Shown in pieces: positions 16,079 to 23,488 of a stretch of 30,106 nt of DNA; the stretch's first letter is position 1, and the number at the start of each line of letters is the position of its first letter. A program made the translations under genes and the position numbers. The notes beneath the pieces are model-generated. The model saw only the letters and a program-made list of their open reading frames with translations, did no database searches and had not been told where the DNA came from. This DNA is from Treponema sp. UBA3870 (lineage in GTDB: Bacteria; Spirochaetota; Spirochaetia; Treponematales; Treponemataceae), in contig DGGQ01000022.1 of the NCBI GenBank assembly GCA_002392275.1, forward strand, positions 1 through 30,106, given 5' to 3'.

Positions 16079-17233
16079 CTAAGCCAGATTTTTTATCAGC
16101 TCCGGTGTCATAAGGGTGACTCTGTTTCTTCCGTTCCGCTTGGAGCTGTAAAGCCCCTTGTCCGCCTGCTCAACAAGGATTTTTTCGGACGCCACCGGAT
16201 TTTTCTCCTTGTCGTAGATTGCCACACCAACGGATATTGTGACGTGCATGTGCTTGCCTTCGTAGAAAAAGTCGTGGGTCTCAATGTTTTTGCGGATTCT
16301 TTCACCGACAACAACAGCCTCGTCCGCATTTGTGTTGTCCAGCATGACCGTAAATTCCTCTCCGCCGTATCTTGACGCAAGGTCCCCCGCCCTAATGCTG
16401 TCCTTTATGAGCTTGGCGACTTCCTTAAGAACATAATCCCCGCAGGCATGTCCATAAGTGTCGTTGAATGACTTGAAAAAATCTATGTCGAACATCAGTA
16501 TGGCTATGTTTGTTCCATCGACGGCGGCAATATCCAGTTTTTCGCGCAATGTATTGAAGAAATAGTATTTGAGCTTGAGCTTTGTCATCATGTCGGTGGA
16601 GGACTGTTCAACAAGGAACGCATTGTTTATTGCGACCGAAGCCAGCGACGCTATTATGCAGATTTCCTCAATCTCGTAGGAATCAAAACTGCTTGTGTCC
16701 ACACCAATCCTCTCCCCCAGAAGGAGGATTCCATTCAGATGGTTTTTTGCAATCAGCGGGATTATCAATGTGGGACGTAGACTCTCAAGCACGGCCAAAT
16801 TTTTTTCTTCGGATTTTGGCAAAAGCTCCTTCAAGTCATCTGTCGTATAAACCCGGTCCTGCGATGTGGACAGGATTTCGACCACCTTTGAGTCGGCATT
16901 GATGGCATAGTTCAGTGAAGCATCCAGCTCAAATCCGCTGTAGTTGTTGCCAAGATAAAAAGCGTCAGCATCCTCCGCATTCAATATGAAGACACCGGCG
17001 GCCAAAGCCCTCATCTGGGCCATGGTGATGTAGATTATGGACTCTATCAACTTGTCAAGCTCGAATGTAGAACAGAGCGAACGTGAGATTTCCAGCATCT
17101 GCTGCAGATCGTAAATCTGCTTTTCATACTGCTCAACAGTTTTTGAGGAATCTAAATGTTTTTCACCCGCACCGTCTTCCACTCTTGCCATACCAACAAT
17201 TTCGACAGCATCAGCCGGACTGTCTTGGTCCAT
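16079..17233 (-). CDS. GAF-GGDEF diguanylate cyclase
   Basis: A 384-residue cytoplasmic protein. A GTG two codons upstream is possible, but GGGAG is best placed for the ATG at 17233. A short coiled segment (about 30-55) leads to a GAF sensor domain (about 55-210) and a GGDEF domain (about 212-375). The GGDEF domain has the active GGEEF signature near residue 290, metal-binding FDIDFFKSFND, and an RxxD (RAGD) five residues before GGEEF, which is the product-inhibition site. It should make cyclic di-GMP from two GTP and be feedback-controlled. The GAF ligand is unknown. It heads the group that includes the rhomboid. A weak promoter (TTGAAA, 17 bases, TAAAAA) may lie near 17260-17300. Confidence 0.94.
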   Translation of the reverse strand: MDQDSPADAVEIVGMARVEDGAGEKHLDSSKTVEQYEKQIYDLQQMLEISRSLCSTFELDKLIESIIYITMAQMRALAAGVFILNAEDADAFYLGNNYSGFELDASLNYAINADSKVVEILSTSQDRVYTTDDLKELLPKSEEKNLAVLESLRPTLIIPLIAKNHLNGILLLGERIGVDTSSFDSYEIEEICIIASLASVAINNAFLVEQSSTDMMTKLKLKYYFFNTLREKLDIAAVDGTNIAILMFDIDFFKSFNDTYGHACGDYVLKEVAKLIKDSIRAGDLASRYGGEEFTVMLDNTNADEAVVVGERIRKNIETHDFFYEGKHMHVTISVGVAIYDKEKNPVASEKILVEQADKGLYSSKRNGRNRVTLMTPELIKNLA

Positions 17234-17335
17234 ATCCACTCCCTAGCACTAGGCTACCGACTATATATTTTTACATACAAGATTCCTTCGTTTCAAGTCA
17301 TCGGGGAACCTTTTTAAATATTTTTTATAAGCAAG

Positions 17336-17359
17336 CTCTAAAAACTTCAGTTTTTGGAG
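17336..17359 (-). terminator. Hairpin between the 17456-19027 gene and the diguanylate cyclase gene
   Basis: CTCTAAAAAC (17336-17345) pairs with GTTTTTGGAG (17350-17359) around a TTCA loop, ten pairs with one G-T. It sits between the stop of the large unknown gene and the presumed diguanylate cyclase promoter, so it may be the transcript end. It lacks a clean T tract. Confidence 0.4.
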
Positions 17360-17396
17360 ATGCCCTATAGTTCTATGTTATTGTTAACACTGAATG

Positions 17397-17413
17397 AGCA
17401 TACAGGGTATGCT
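17397..17413 (-). repeat. Perfect small inverted repeat after the 17456-19027 gene
   Basis: AGCATAC (17397-17403) and GTATGCT (17407-17413) flank three bases. The right arm also belongs to a competing GGGTA/TACCC dyad, so two alternative folds exist. It could be an mRNA end or protein site; no T run follows. Confidence 0.35.
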
Positions 17414-17455
17414 ACCCGCTTTCGGATTATTCTGTGTTTCCCTATCTCAACCGAG

Positions 17456-19027
17456 CTACTTTTTCTCCACATTCGTTATGATAACATAATTCCTCATAAT
17501 TTCAAGGAAAATGGACCACAAAGGATACTGTTTTTCAAGTGTTTCGGTGTTCAGCTGGTTCCTTGACGACAGCATGAGTACCTTAAGATTTTCAATCGCA
17601 TCCGAATGGGCCTTCTTTGTCTCAACAAGAATGTCGCCACAGATTTTGTAGACATGGAAAACGCTTCCGACCTCGTTCTGGATTAAATCCTTGGCAGTCT
17701 TGTTGATTTTTTCAATCAGCTCCTTGAGGCGCCCCACGAAAATGTTGTCCTTGTGGCTGTCCTTAATCAGACTGGTGATGAGAGACTCATCAAACTCCTC
17801 GCCGCGCTGGAATTTCTTTTCAAAATATGAAATGCGTTCGCTGGTCTCGTTCAAGGCATAGACATAGGACGAAAATTCACTCTTGTACGCGGGATTCGAG
17901 AAATATCCTTCAATAACAATGTCGTTCAAAAGCGGCTTGACATGCTCGGTGTAGTACGTGGCGATAAAGCTCTTCAAAATCTGCATCGGCATAACAAACT
18001 GGAAAGCGGTCGGTGTGCTCTGGACAAGCAGATTGTTAAGCTCAAAATTGTAGCCAACCAAAGGCAGGAGACTGGAGTTGTTAAACAGCTGGTGAAGCTC
18101 GTTGCTGATTGTCTCGTCCTGAAGTTCTCCCTTAAGACGCTGGCCATCAACCTGGAAATGCTGCTCCAAAAATTCTGCGTACTTTCTTCTGGACTCCTCC
18201 CTGTAGATTGCCTTCTTTGGTTCGTAGCTCGGATCCTTTTTTGAAAGCTGGATGAGAGCGCGCAGATTTTGTGTCGAGAATACCTGGTGGACCACCGACT
18301 GTATTTTTTTCAGGTGCCCCGCAATCCTTTCGGAATATTCCTCGGACACTGGACCGTTGGTTCTAAGCTGCTGGAGCGCACAGATTGCGTTACATGAGGA
18401 TTTTGATATGGCCATGCCCGAAGTGACATAGTAAAGCTCCTCAACCTGGGACTCAAGAAGTTCCATCGGTGCTGCCTGGAAATGTGGCGTGGCCCCGGAA
18501 ACATAGTCGTGATCAAAAATTCTGAGCGCGGTGATGTATGGAAATTTGCAGACATCGTAGAGCTGCTTTATATTGTCCAGAACCGCATCGATTTTTGAGA
18601 ACTCCGGTGTGTTGAGGTATTTGATTGCCTTTTCAAGCTGCCTGTGCTCCGACTCAAAGAATCTGGAAATCGACTCGGCCTCTCTTGCCTTTTCCTTACG
18701 TTTTTCATAGGTCAGCGAAAGAAGTATCTCCTGAATCTCCTCCGGAAATCCTGTCAAAAGAAGCTGCTCGGTGAAACGGTGGTTTCTCTCCAAATCCGTC
18801 GTGCAGATTGTGTCAGAAAGTATGTCCATAATCGGCTTGGTATTTTCAAACATAATTTTGAGCGCGTCAGCAAAGGGGGGAAGAACAGAACCGTCCCTGT
18901 AGATTTGCGGGTCCGTGTTTTTCAAATCAGACGCAAGTTTTTTGAGGGCCTGCTTCTGTTTTACCTCCGGCGAAGATGCCATGAAGATTGACTGAAAGAA
19001 ATCTGAAATATTTTTAAAAAACGACAT
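17456..19027 (-). CDS. Large alpha-helical spirochaete-type protein of unknown function
   Basis: A 523-residue protein with GAGGGA eight bases before the ATG. It has no signal peptide or membrane helix, so it is cytoplasmic. Almost all of it is predicted helical by composition, with features such as an early MSFFKNISDFFQSIFMASS amphipathic start, a KYLNTPEFSKIDAVLDNIKQ segment and a Lys/Glu-rich C-terminus (LEIMRNYVIITNVEKK). It resembles the spirochaete-restricted family I know as DUF5312, but I could not test that. It follows the dusB-like gene by 30 bases and is probably in the same transcript. Function unknown. Confidence 0.8.
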   Translation of the reverse strand: MSFFKNISDFFQSIFMASSPEVKQKQALKKLASDLKNTDPQIYRDGSVLPPFADALKIMFENTKPIMDILSDTICTTDLERNHRFTEQLLLTGFPEEIQEILLSLTYEKRKEKAREAESISRFFESEHRQLEKAIKYLNTPEFSKIDAVLDNIKQLYDVCKFPYITALRIFDHDYVSGATPHFQAAPMELLESQVEELYYVTSGMAISKSSCNAICALQQLRTNGPVSEEYSERIAGHLKKIQSVVHQVFSTQNLRALIQLSKKDPSYEPKKAIYREESRRKYAEFLEQHFQVDGQRLKGELQDETISNELHQLFNNSSLLPLVGYNFELNNLLVQSTPTAFQFVMPMQILKSFIATYYTEHVKPLLNDIVIEGYFSNPAYKSEFSSYVYALNETSERISYFEKKFQRGEEFDESLITSLIKDSHKDNIFVGRLKELIEKINKTAKDLIQNEVGSVFHVYKICGDILVETKKAHSDAIENLKVLMLSSRNQLNTETLEKQYPLWSIFLEIMRNYVIITNVEKK

Positions 19028-19057
19028 AGTTTAAATCCCTCGTTACAGTTTTAAAAT

Positions 19058-20077
19058 TCAAAGTCCGCCAAGATATCCGTCAAAAATTTTATGGTAGTCA
19101 TCCACCGATTCCGCAGAAACAACCTGCTGTCTAAGTCTTGCCCCACCACGGATTCCCGAACTGTATGCACAGAATTTTTTACGCATATACAGGCAGGCGG
19201 CCCTCTCGCCTTTTTTCTGGACATTCAGATTCAGCTCCCTGAACCCAGCATCCAGTCTCTCTTTTACAGTTTCGGCATTATATTCTCCGTATTTTAGGAA
19301 TTGTATGGTCCTTTTAAATAAAAATGGGTCCCCCATCGCACCACGCGCGAACATAACACCGTCAACCCCGGTCTCCTCAAGCATTTTTTTTGCTGTCTCC
19401 GGACTGTTCGCATCCCCGCTTCCAAAAACAGGTATCCTGCCTGCAACAAAATCAACAAGCTGCCTCTGTATGTTCCAGTCCGCCTTGCCCTCGTAGCCCT
19501 GCGCCCTTGTCCTTGCGTGGATTGTTATTGCATCCGCACCCGCATCGATAGCAGCCTGTGCAGCCTCCTTCCATGTCAGGTGGGCTGAATCCCAGCCGCT
19601 ACGGATTTTGACCGTAACAGGGACCTCCCCGCGCTCCGGGTGTTTTTCCGTATAATCCACCGAAGCCTTTTTCACCGCCGAGACAATCGCGTAAAGACGC
19701 TCCGGCTCCCTCGTCAACATGCTGCCCGCGCCCGACTTCACGATTTTTGGAACAGGGCATCCACCGTTGATGTCAATCGACGTACATTCAGAACGCGAAA
19801 GCACAAGCTCCACCGACCGCGACATGACATCGGCGTTTCCACCAAAAATCTGGACGGCATACTTCTTTTCGTTCGGAGCCTTCTCCATAAGGTCCTGGGT
19901 CTTTTCTGAGCCACGTGTCAAGGCCTCAGCCGAAACCATCTCGGTAGTGCAATAAGAAGCCCCCTGCTCGACACAGAGCGAACGGAAGGCACAGTCGCTG
20001 TAACCCGCTATCGGAGCAAGAAACAGATTTCCCTCCAGCTCCAGATTTCCAATCCTTACAGGGTGATAGAGTTCCAT
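19058..20077 (-). CDS. dusB: tRNA-dihydrouridine synthase (DusB-like)
   Basis: A 339-residue TIM-barrel flavoprotein that reduces uridine to dihydrouridine in tRNA using FMN and NADPH. Seen: FLAPIAGYSDCAFR near residues 19-32, the catalytic-cysteine loop INGGCPVPKIVKSGAGSML (Cys107), a VTVKIRSGWD strand, the ITIHARTRAQGY phosphate-binding segment, VFGSGDANS, and the FMN loop VMFARGAMGDPFLF. Length is usual for the bacterial DusB group. I assign B rather than A or C from overall pattern, with less certainty. Its ribosome site (GGAG) lies inside the end of the tatD-like gene, and the two are five bases apart. Confidence 0.9.
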   Translation of the reverse strand: MELYHPVRIGNLELEGNLFLAPIAGYSDCAFRSLCVEQGASYCTTEMVSAEALTRGSEKTQDLMEKAPNEKKYAVQIFGGNADVMSRSVELVLSRSECTSIDINGGCPVPKIVKSGAGSMLTREPERLYAIVSAVKKASVDYTEKHPERGEVPVTVKIRSGWDSAHLTWKEAAQAAIDAGADAITIHARTRAQGYEGKADWNIQRQLVDFVAGRIPVFGSGDANSPETAKKMLEETGVDGVMFARGAMGDPFLFKRTIQFLKYGEYNAETVKERLDAGFRELNLNVQKKGERAACLYMRKKFCAYSSGIRGGARLRQQVVSAESVDDYHKIFDGYLGGL

Positions 20078-20082
20078 CGCTT

Positions 20083-20928
20083 CTACTCCGGCAGATTGAA
20101 AATCCGGCAGGAATTGGTCCAGAGCTGCTCGCTAAGTTTTTCCAAATCCATGTCCAGCATCTCGGCCATGAACTTTGCTGTCGAAACCAGATACGCAGGC
20201 ATGGCGCGAACTTTTTTCCCGGGCTTCTGATATTCAGCGGGAGCCATGAACGGACTTTCTGTCTCTATCAGTATACGGTCATGCGGAACACACATTACGG
20301 TCTCGTGAAGGTTGCGTGCGTTCCTGTATGTAAGATTTCCGGCGAACGAAAAGTAGACATTCATTCCAGCATCCAGACACTTTTTTGCATAGGCGGCATC
20401 CTCGCTGTAGCAGTGGAAAATCGCGCCCTTTTCCGGAATACGTGTCTTGAGGATATCGAAAATGTCCTGCCCCGCATCCCTGTTGTGGATAATTACCGGG
20501 AGCGAATATTTGTGCGCAAGCTCCAGCTGGGTTATGAAAAGTTCAATCTGGCTTTTTTTGTCGCCGAACTTCATTATCCTGTGCCCGTTCTCGTTTCTGA
20601 GGAAGCGGTCCTTGTCGTCCTTTTTGAGGGAATAGTCCAGCCCGGTCTCGCCTATGGCAACCACATTCGGCAGCTTGACGCTCTCCTGGATTACCGAAAG
20701 CCAGTCCCTCCCCGGCGTGACAACCTCCGATGGACTAACACCAACCGCATGGTAGATTCCCTTGGTTGTCTTCAGAGCGGCGTACTCCTTTTTAAAATCA
20801 TGCAGACCGTTGTTTATGCTGATTATACGAGTCACCCCCGCAAGCTTGGCCTGCTGGATAACTTTGAACTGGCTGATTGCGTCATCATAAATCAAGCCTA
20901 TGTGGGCATGGGTATCAAAAAACTGCAT
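20083..20928 (-). CDS. TatD-family metal-dependent hydrolase
   Basis: A 281-residue TIM-barrel hydrolase; AAGGA precedes the ATG by eight bases. Metal-site pieces: FDTHAHIG (His7, His9), GETGLDY (Glu94), VIIHNRDA (His148), IFHCYSED (His172). The closing motif is IETESPFMAP, where the usual ETD Asp is replaced by Glu224. The usual GxHP loop reads GVSPSE here. There is also a charged insertion around residues 101-123. TatD-family members are Mg/Mn-dependent DNases or D-aminoacyl-tRNA deacylase-like enzymes; the precise substrate is open and these substitutions make activity less certain. It heads the tatD-dusB-17456 transcript. Confidence 0.88.
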   Translation of the reverse strand: MQFFDTHAHIGLIYDDAISQFKVIQQAKLAGVTRIISINNGLHDFKKEYAALKTTKGIYHAVGVSPSEVVTPGRDWLSVIQESVKLPNVVAIGETGLDYSLKKDDKDRFLRNENGHRIMKFGDKKSQIELFITQLELAHKYSLPVIIHNRDAGQDIFDILKTRIPEKGAIFHCYSEDAAYAKKCLDAGMNVYFSFAGNLTYRNARNLHETVMCVPHDRILIETESPFMAPAEYQKPGKKVRAMPAYLVSTAKFMAEMLDMDLEKLSEQLWTNSCRIFNLPE

Positions 20929-21047
20929 CGCTTACATCCTTTCACAAAAAAACAAACGCCAGAAGGACAGGATTTTGGCAAATATAAAGTACCCCCAAAA
21001 ACCTTCGTTCTTAGAGGCACACATCTTAGAGACAAATACTGAATCGC

Positions 21048-21108
21048 CTTTTTGGAATCCCATCCCATTGAAAAAATCATTCCAATCTTCCCAATGAATT
21101 CCAAAAAG
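21048..21108 (-). repeat. Long imperfect hairpin in the tatD leader
   Basis: CTTTTTGGAAT (21048-21058) pairs perfectly with ATTCCAAAAAG (21098-21108). Inside it CATTG (21066-21070) pairs with CAATG (21092-21096) around a 21-base loop. It lies about 120 bases before the tatD start within the predicted leader. It could be an RNA switch, an attenuator or an old mobile-element trace; the sequence alone does not decide. Confidence 0.45.
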
Positions 21109-21254
21109 TCCCAAGCCAAAAGACCATAAAAATCTACAAGTTCGTAGTAATTCCTTCCGGTATAAAGAATCACGAGAAATTGCCGGAAACCGTTGATTAA
21201 TGCTTCCCGTATTTATCAGCGATTCCCTAAGTCTTCAAGGCATCCACTCCGATA

Positions 21255-21283
21255 AAGATAACATAGGAATTCTTTGAAGTCAA
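21255..21283 (-). promoter_or_regulatory. Predicted promoter for the tatD transcript
   Basis: On the minus strand: TTGACT (21283-21278), a 17-base spacer, TATCTT (21260-21255). The -35 box has five of six consensus bases and the -10 has four. It faces away from the M23 promoter 45 bases away. Confidence 0.5.
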
Positions 21284-21304
21284 ATTTTTAATTTTTTAAA
21301 AATA

Positions 21305-21332
21305 TGTCAAATAACAACATTGTAATTTGACA
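21305..21332 (+). promoter_or_regulatory. Perfect 8-bp inverted repeat overlapping the M23 -35 box (operator candidate)
   Basis: TGTCAAAT (21305-21312) and ATTTGACA (21325-21332) are separated by 12 bases, giving a 20-base centre-to-centre spacing, two helical turns. The right arm contains the -35 TTGACA. A dimer bound here would block or help RNA polymerase. Chance duplication of a -35-like box in the reverse sense is the alternative. Confidence 0.5.
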
Positions 21333-21356
21333 GTGATATTGTTACTGTGTTATAAT
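21327..21356 (+). promoter_or_regulatory. Near-consensus sigma-70 promoter for the M23-bactofilin operon
   Basis: TTGACA (21327-21332), an 18-base spacer and TATAAT (21351-21356): both boxes are exact consensus. Transcription should begin near 21363, giving a leader of about 22 bases to the GTG at 21385. Confidence 0.8.
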
Positions 21357-21384
21357 AAGTAGATTGATGTCTGGGGGAATTTTT

Positions 21385-22401
21385 GTGGGACACACACGTC
21401 GTTATAAAAAACAAAACAACACTATTTTTTCACGTTCAGCAAAGGGTGTAGGCTCAATTTTTGCCGCGATGGGTCGTGGGATAGCCCGTCTTTTCAAATC
21501 TGGCAACCAGAAGCTCACAATCATGGTAGTTCCGCATACCTACGGGAAGGTATTCAACATCCGCACAAACGCTTTCGCCATAATCATTGGAATCGTGGTG
21601 ATTGCGGGTGTCGTGCTTACTTTTGTTCCATTCTCTAAAAAAAATACAGGCTCCGGAGTGGAACTCAGCAGACTCCATGAAGAAAACAAGGAGACACTGG
21701 CAAGCCTTGATGAACTCAGGGATGAAAACAACGCCCTCCTCCAGGTTGCGAAACGTTTCCAGTCATCGCTCAACCAGACCCTCTCCCTTCTTGGAATCAA
21801 CCAGAACGAGAACATATCAAAATCAACAACAAGCAACAGCGACCTTGCGTCCCTTTTCGAGACACAGGATTTGGCATCCGGCGCGCTTAAAGAGACTGCG
21901 GACATCAACCAGCTGATGACATACCTTGAAAGCTCCGTGCAGCCGGTGGAGCAGATTGGAAAAATGCTTGAAAGCCAGAAGGAACTTTTCAATGACATTC
22001 CAAGCATCTGGCCAATCAAAAACGGAATTGGGCACGTCTCATTCCCGTTCGGACAGAACATCAACCCGATGACAGGGCTCTGGTACATCCACAAGGGAAT
22101 CGACCTCAGCACATACCGAAGCGGCGACGGAATTGTGGCGACGGCAAACGGTCAGGTGGCCGCAACTGGATATGATGCCAAGGGTTACGGAAACTATGTA
22201 ATCATCAAGCACAACCACGGAATCTACACACGCTACGCACACATGAGCACAATCCGCGTGCAGAAGGGAGACCAGGTTTCCCAGGGCGATGTGATTGGAA
22301 CAATCGGAAACACTGGTAACTCGACAGGACCTCACCTTCACTATGAAGTCCATATCGGTTCCGATGTTGTGGACCCAGCGAAATATATAAACATAAAGTA
22401 G
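21385..22401 (+). CDS. M23 (LytM-type) zinc metallopeptidase, membrane-anchored
   Basis: A 338-residue protein from a GTG at 21385, chosen because GGGGGA lies six bases upstream. An in-frame ATG at 21367 would sit only about four bases after the predicted transcript start and has no ribosome site. Order: basic cytoplasmic N-terminus (1-60), membrane helix (about 63-81), coiled coil (about 93-130), linker, catalytic M23 domain (about 215-338). Zinc and catalytic residues are all present: HKGID (His236, Asp240), YAHMS (His286) and GPHLHYE (His317, His319). It should be an active endopeptidase that cuts peptidoglycan cross-bridges. It is immediately followed by a bactofilin gene, a pairing linked to cell shape in several phyla. 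Confidence 0.92.
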   Translation: MGHTRRYKKQNNTIFSRSAKGVGSIFAAMGRGIARLFKSGNQKLTIMVVPHTYGKVFNIRTNAFAIIIGIVVIAGVVLTFVPFSKKNTGSGVELSRLHEENKETLASLDELRDENNALLQVAKRFQSSLNQTLSLLGINQNENISKSTTSNSDLASLFETQDLASGALKETADINQLMTYLESSVQPVEQIGKMLESQKELFNDIPSIWPIKNGIGHVSFPFGQNINPMTGLWYIHKGIDLSTYRSGDGIVATANGQVAATGYDAKGYGNYVIIKHNHGIYTRYAHMSTIRVQKGDQVSQGDVIGTIGNTGNSTGPHLHYEVHIGSDVVDPAKYINIK

Positions 22402-22917
22402 ATGGCAATATTTAACGACGAAAGTTCAATCAACAGTATCATAGGTAGAGGCTCCACAATCCGCGGCGACATGAAGATTAACGGATTTATGAGCATAGAC
22501 GGAGACCTTGACGGAAATCTGGAGACCACCGGAAACGTCATTGTCGGAAGGAACGCCAGAATCAACGGGAACATTACCGCAAAATCGGTCACGGTCGGTG
22601 GCATTGTCAAGGGGAACATCGTCGCCCCAGAATCCATCAAGCTGCTTTCGACCTGCGCCGTGATTGGTGATGTGCAGACCCACAGTCTCCAGGCTGATGA
22701 AAATGTCATACTTCACGGACACTGCATCTCGCTTTCGGACGAGGCACTTTACGAGGAATCCGTAAGTTCATGGCAGGACACACAGGCAATATCATCTCGC
22801 TCAATCCTACAGAACATACATATTTCACTGGACAACACAATGTTCAGCCACGATGTCACCCAGAACATTTCCGCAATGAGGGAGCGCTCTGGCGGGTCGG
22901 ACGGCAAGAGAAAATAA
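22402..22917 (+). CDS. Bactofilin (polymer-forming cytoskeletal protein)
   Basis: A 171-residue protein that starts directly after the M23 stop with no ribosome site, so it relies on coupling. Residues about 12-115 form the bactofilin beta-helix, with regular short strands such as TIRGDMKINGFMSIDGDLDG and VIVGRNARINGNITAKSVTV. The C-terminal 55 residues are polar and unstructured. Bactofilins assemble without nucleotide into filaments at the membrane and localise cell-wall enzymes; the M23 peptidase beside it is the likely client. It may contribute to spirochaete helical shape, which is inference. Confidence 0.92.
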   Translation: MAIFNDESSINSIIGRGSTIRGDMKINGFMSIDGDLDGNLETTGNVIVGRNARINGNITAKSVTVGGIVKGNIVAPESIKLLSTCAVIGDVQTHSLQADENVILHGHCISLSDEALYEESVSSWQDTQAISSRSILQNIHISLDNTMFSHDVTQNISAMRERSGGSDGKRK

Positions 22918-23448
22918 ATGGAAGGTGTTGACGCATTAAACTCCGGGCTTTATTTTAACGCGGCACAGGCGACAGCAAACGAGGCAGCCAGGCAGGCTCA
23001 AAAGAAAAACAAAACCGAGAAGCCCAAGAAGTCTATTTTTTCCTCTGCATTTGAAAAGGCACAGGCGGAGCACCAGCTGATTTCGGAAGGTCTTCCACCG
23101 GAGATTGCCGGAATGAGCATGGAGGAGGCGGTTGTCTATCTAAAGGACGCAGCCGACATTGCAGCCGAAAAACTAAAGTCATCCCAGATGCCGGATGTAT
23201 TCGCCGACTACCGCAAAAAGGTCAGCCAGTTTATGAAATACATTGTCAAAAACAATTTCAATGTGGTTCATCACACGAGGGCTCCAAAAAGGGGAAGAAA
23301 GATGGCCCCCCAGACCCAGATTGTGGTAATCAACCAGAAACTTGACGAAATGGCACAGTGGCTTCTGCACAGTCACGCGGAAACCCTCCAGATGCTTGCG
23401 AAGATTGAAGAAGTCAACGGTCTTCTGGTAGACTTGATGGCAACGTAG
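22918..23448 (+). CDS. YaaR (DUF327) family protein
   Basis: A 176-residue helical cytoplasmic protein starting immediately after the bactofilin stop. Lys-rich N-terminus to about residue 40, then the family core: MPDVFADYRKKVSQFMKYIV (about 90-109), MAPQTQIVVINQKLDEM and a closing helix (LAKIEEVNGLLVDLM). In Bacillus, yaaR lies close to ricT (yaaT) with holB between them; here ricT follows directly. The biochemical role of YaaR is not established. Confidence 0.85.
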   Translation: MEGVDALNSGLYFNAAQATANEAARQAQKKNKTEKPKKSIFSSAFEKAQAEHQLISEGLPPEIAGMSMEEAVVYLKDAADIAAEKLKSSQMPDVFADYRKKVSQFMKYIVKNNFNVVHHTRAPKRGRKMAPQTQIVVINQKLDEMAQWLLHSHAETLQMLAKIEEVNGLLVDLMAT

Positions 23449-23488
23449 GAAACAAAATTTGTGAACTCAGATTAAAAAGGAGCATTTT

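Larger units (their letters stand above)
20929..21384. other. Divergent intergenic control region with long tatD leader
   Basis: A 456-base gap without a convincing gene. It holds minus-strand and plus-strand promoters, a dyad over the plus -35 box and a 61-base hairpin (listed separately). If the minus promoter is used, the tatD leader is about 320 bases. On the minus strand, a frame from the TAA near 21214 down into tatD translates to a protein-like sequence (for example YYELVDFYGLLAWDFLEFIG). It has no ATG with a ribosome site, so it is at best a gene remnant. Confidence 0.5.

Noticed and set aside
20898..21173. 91-codon minus frame upstream of tatD from a GTG
   Set aside because: Protein-like in places but no ribosome site, no family, and it runs into the tatD start; kept only as a possible remnant.
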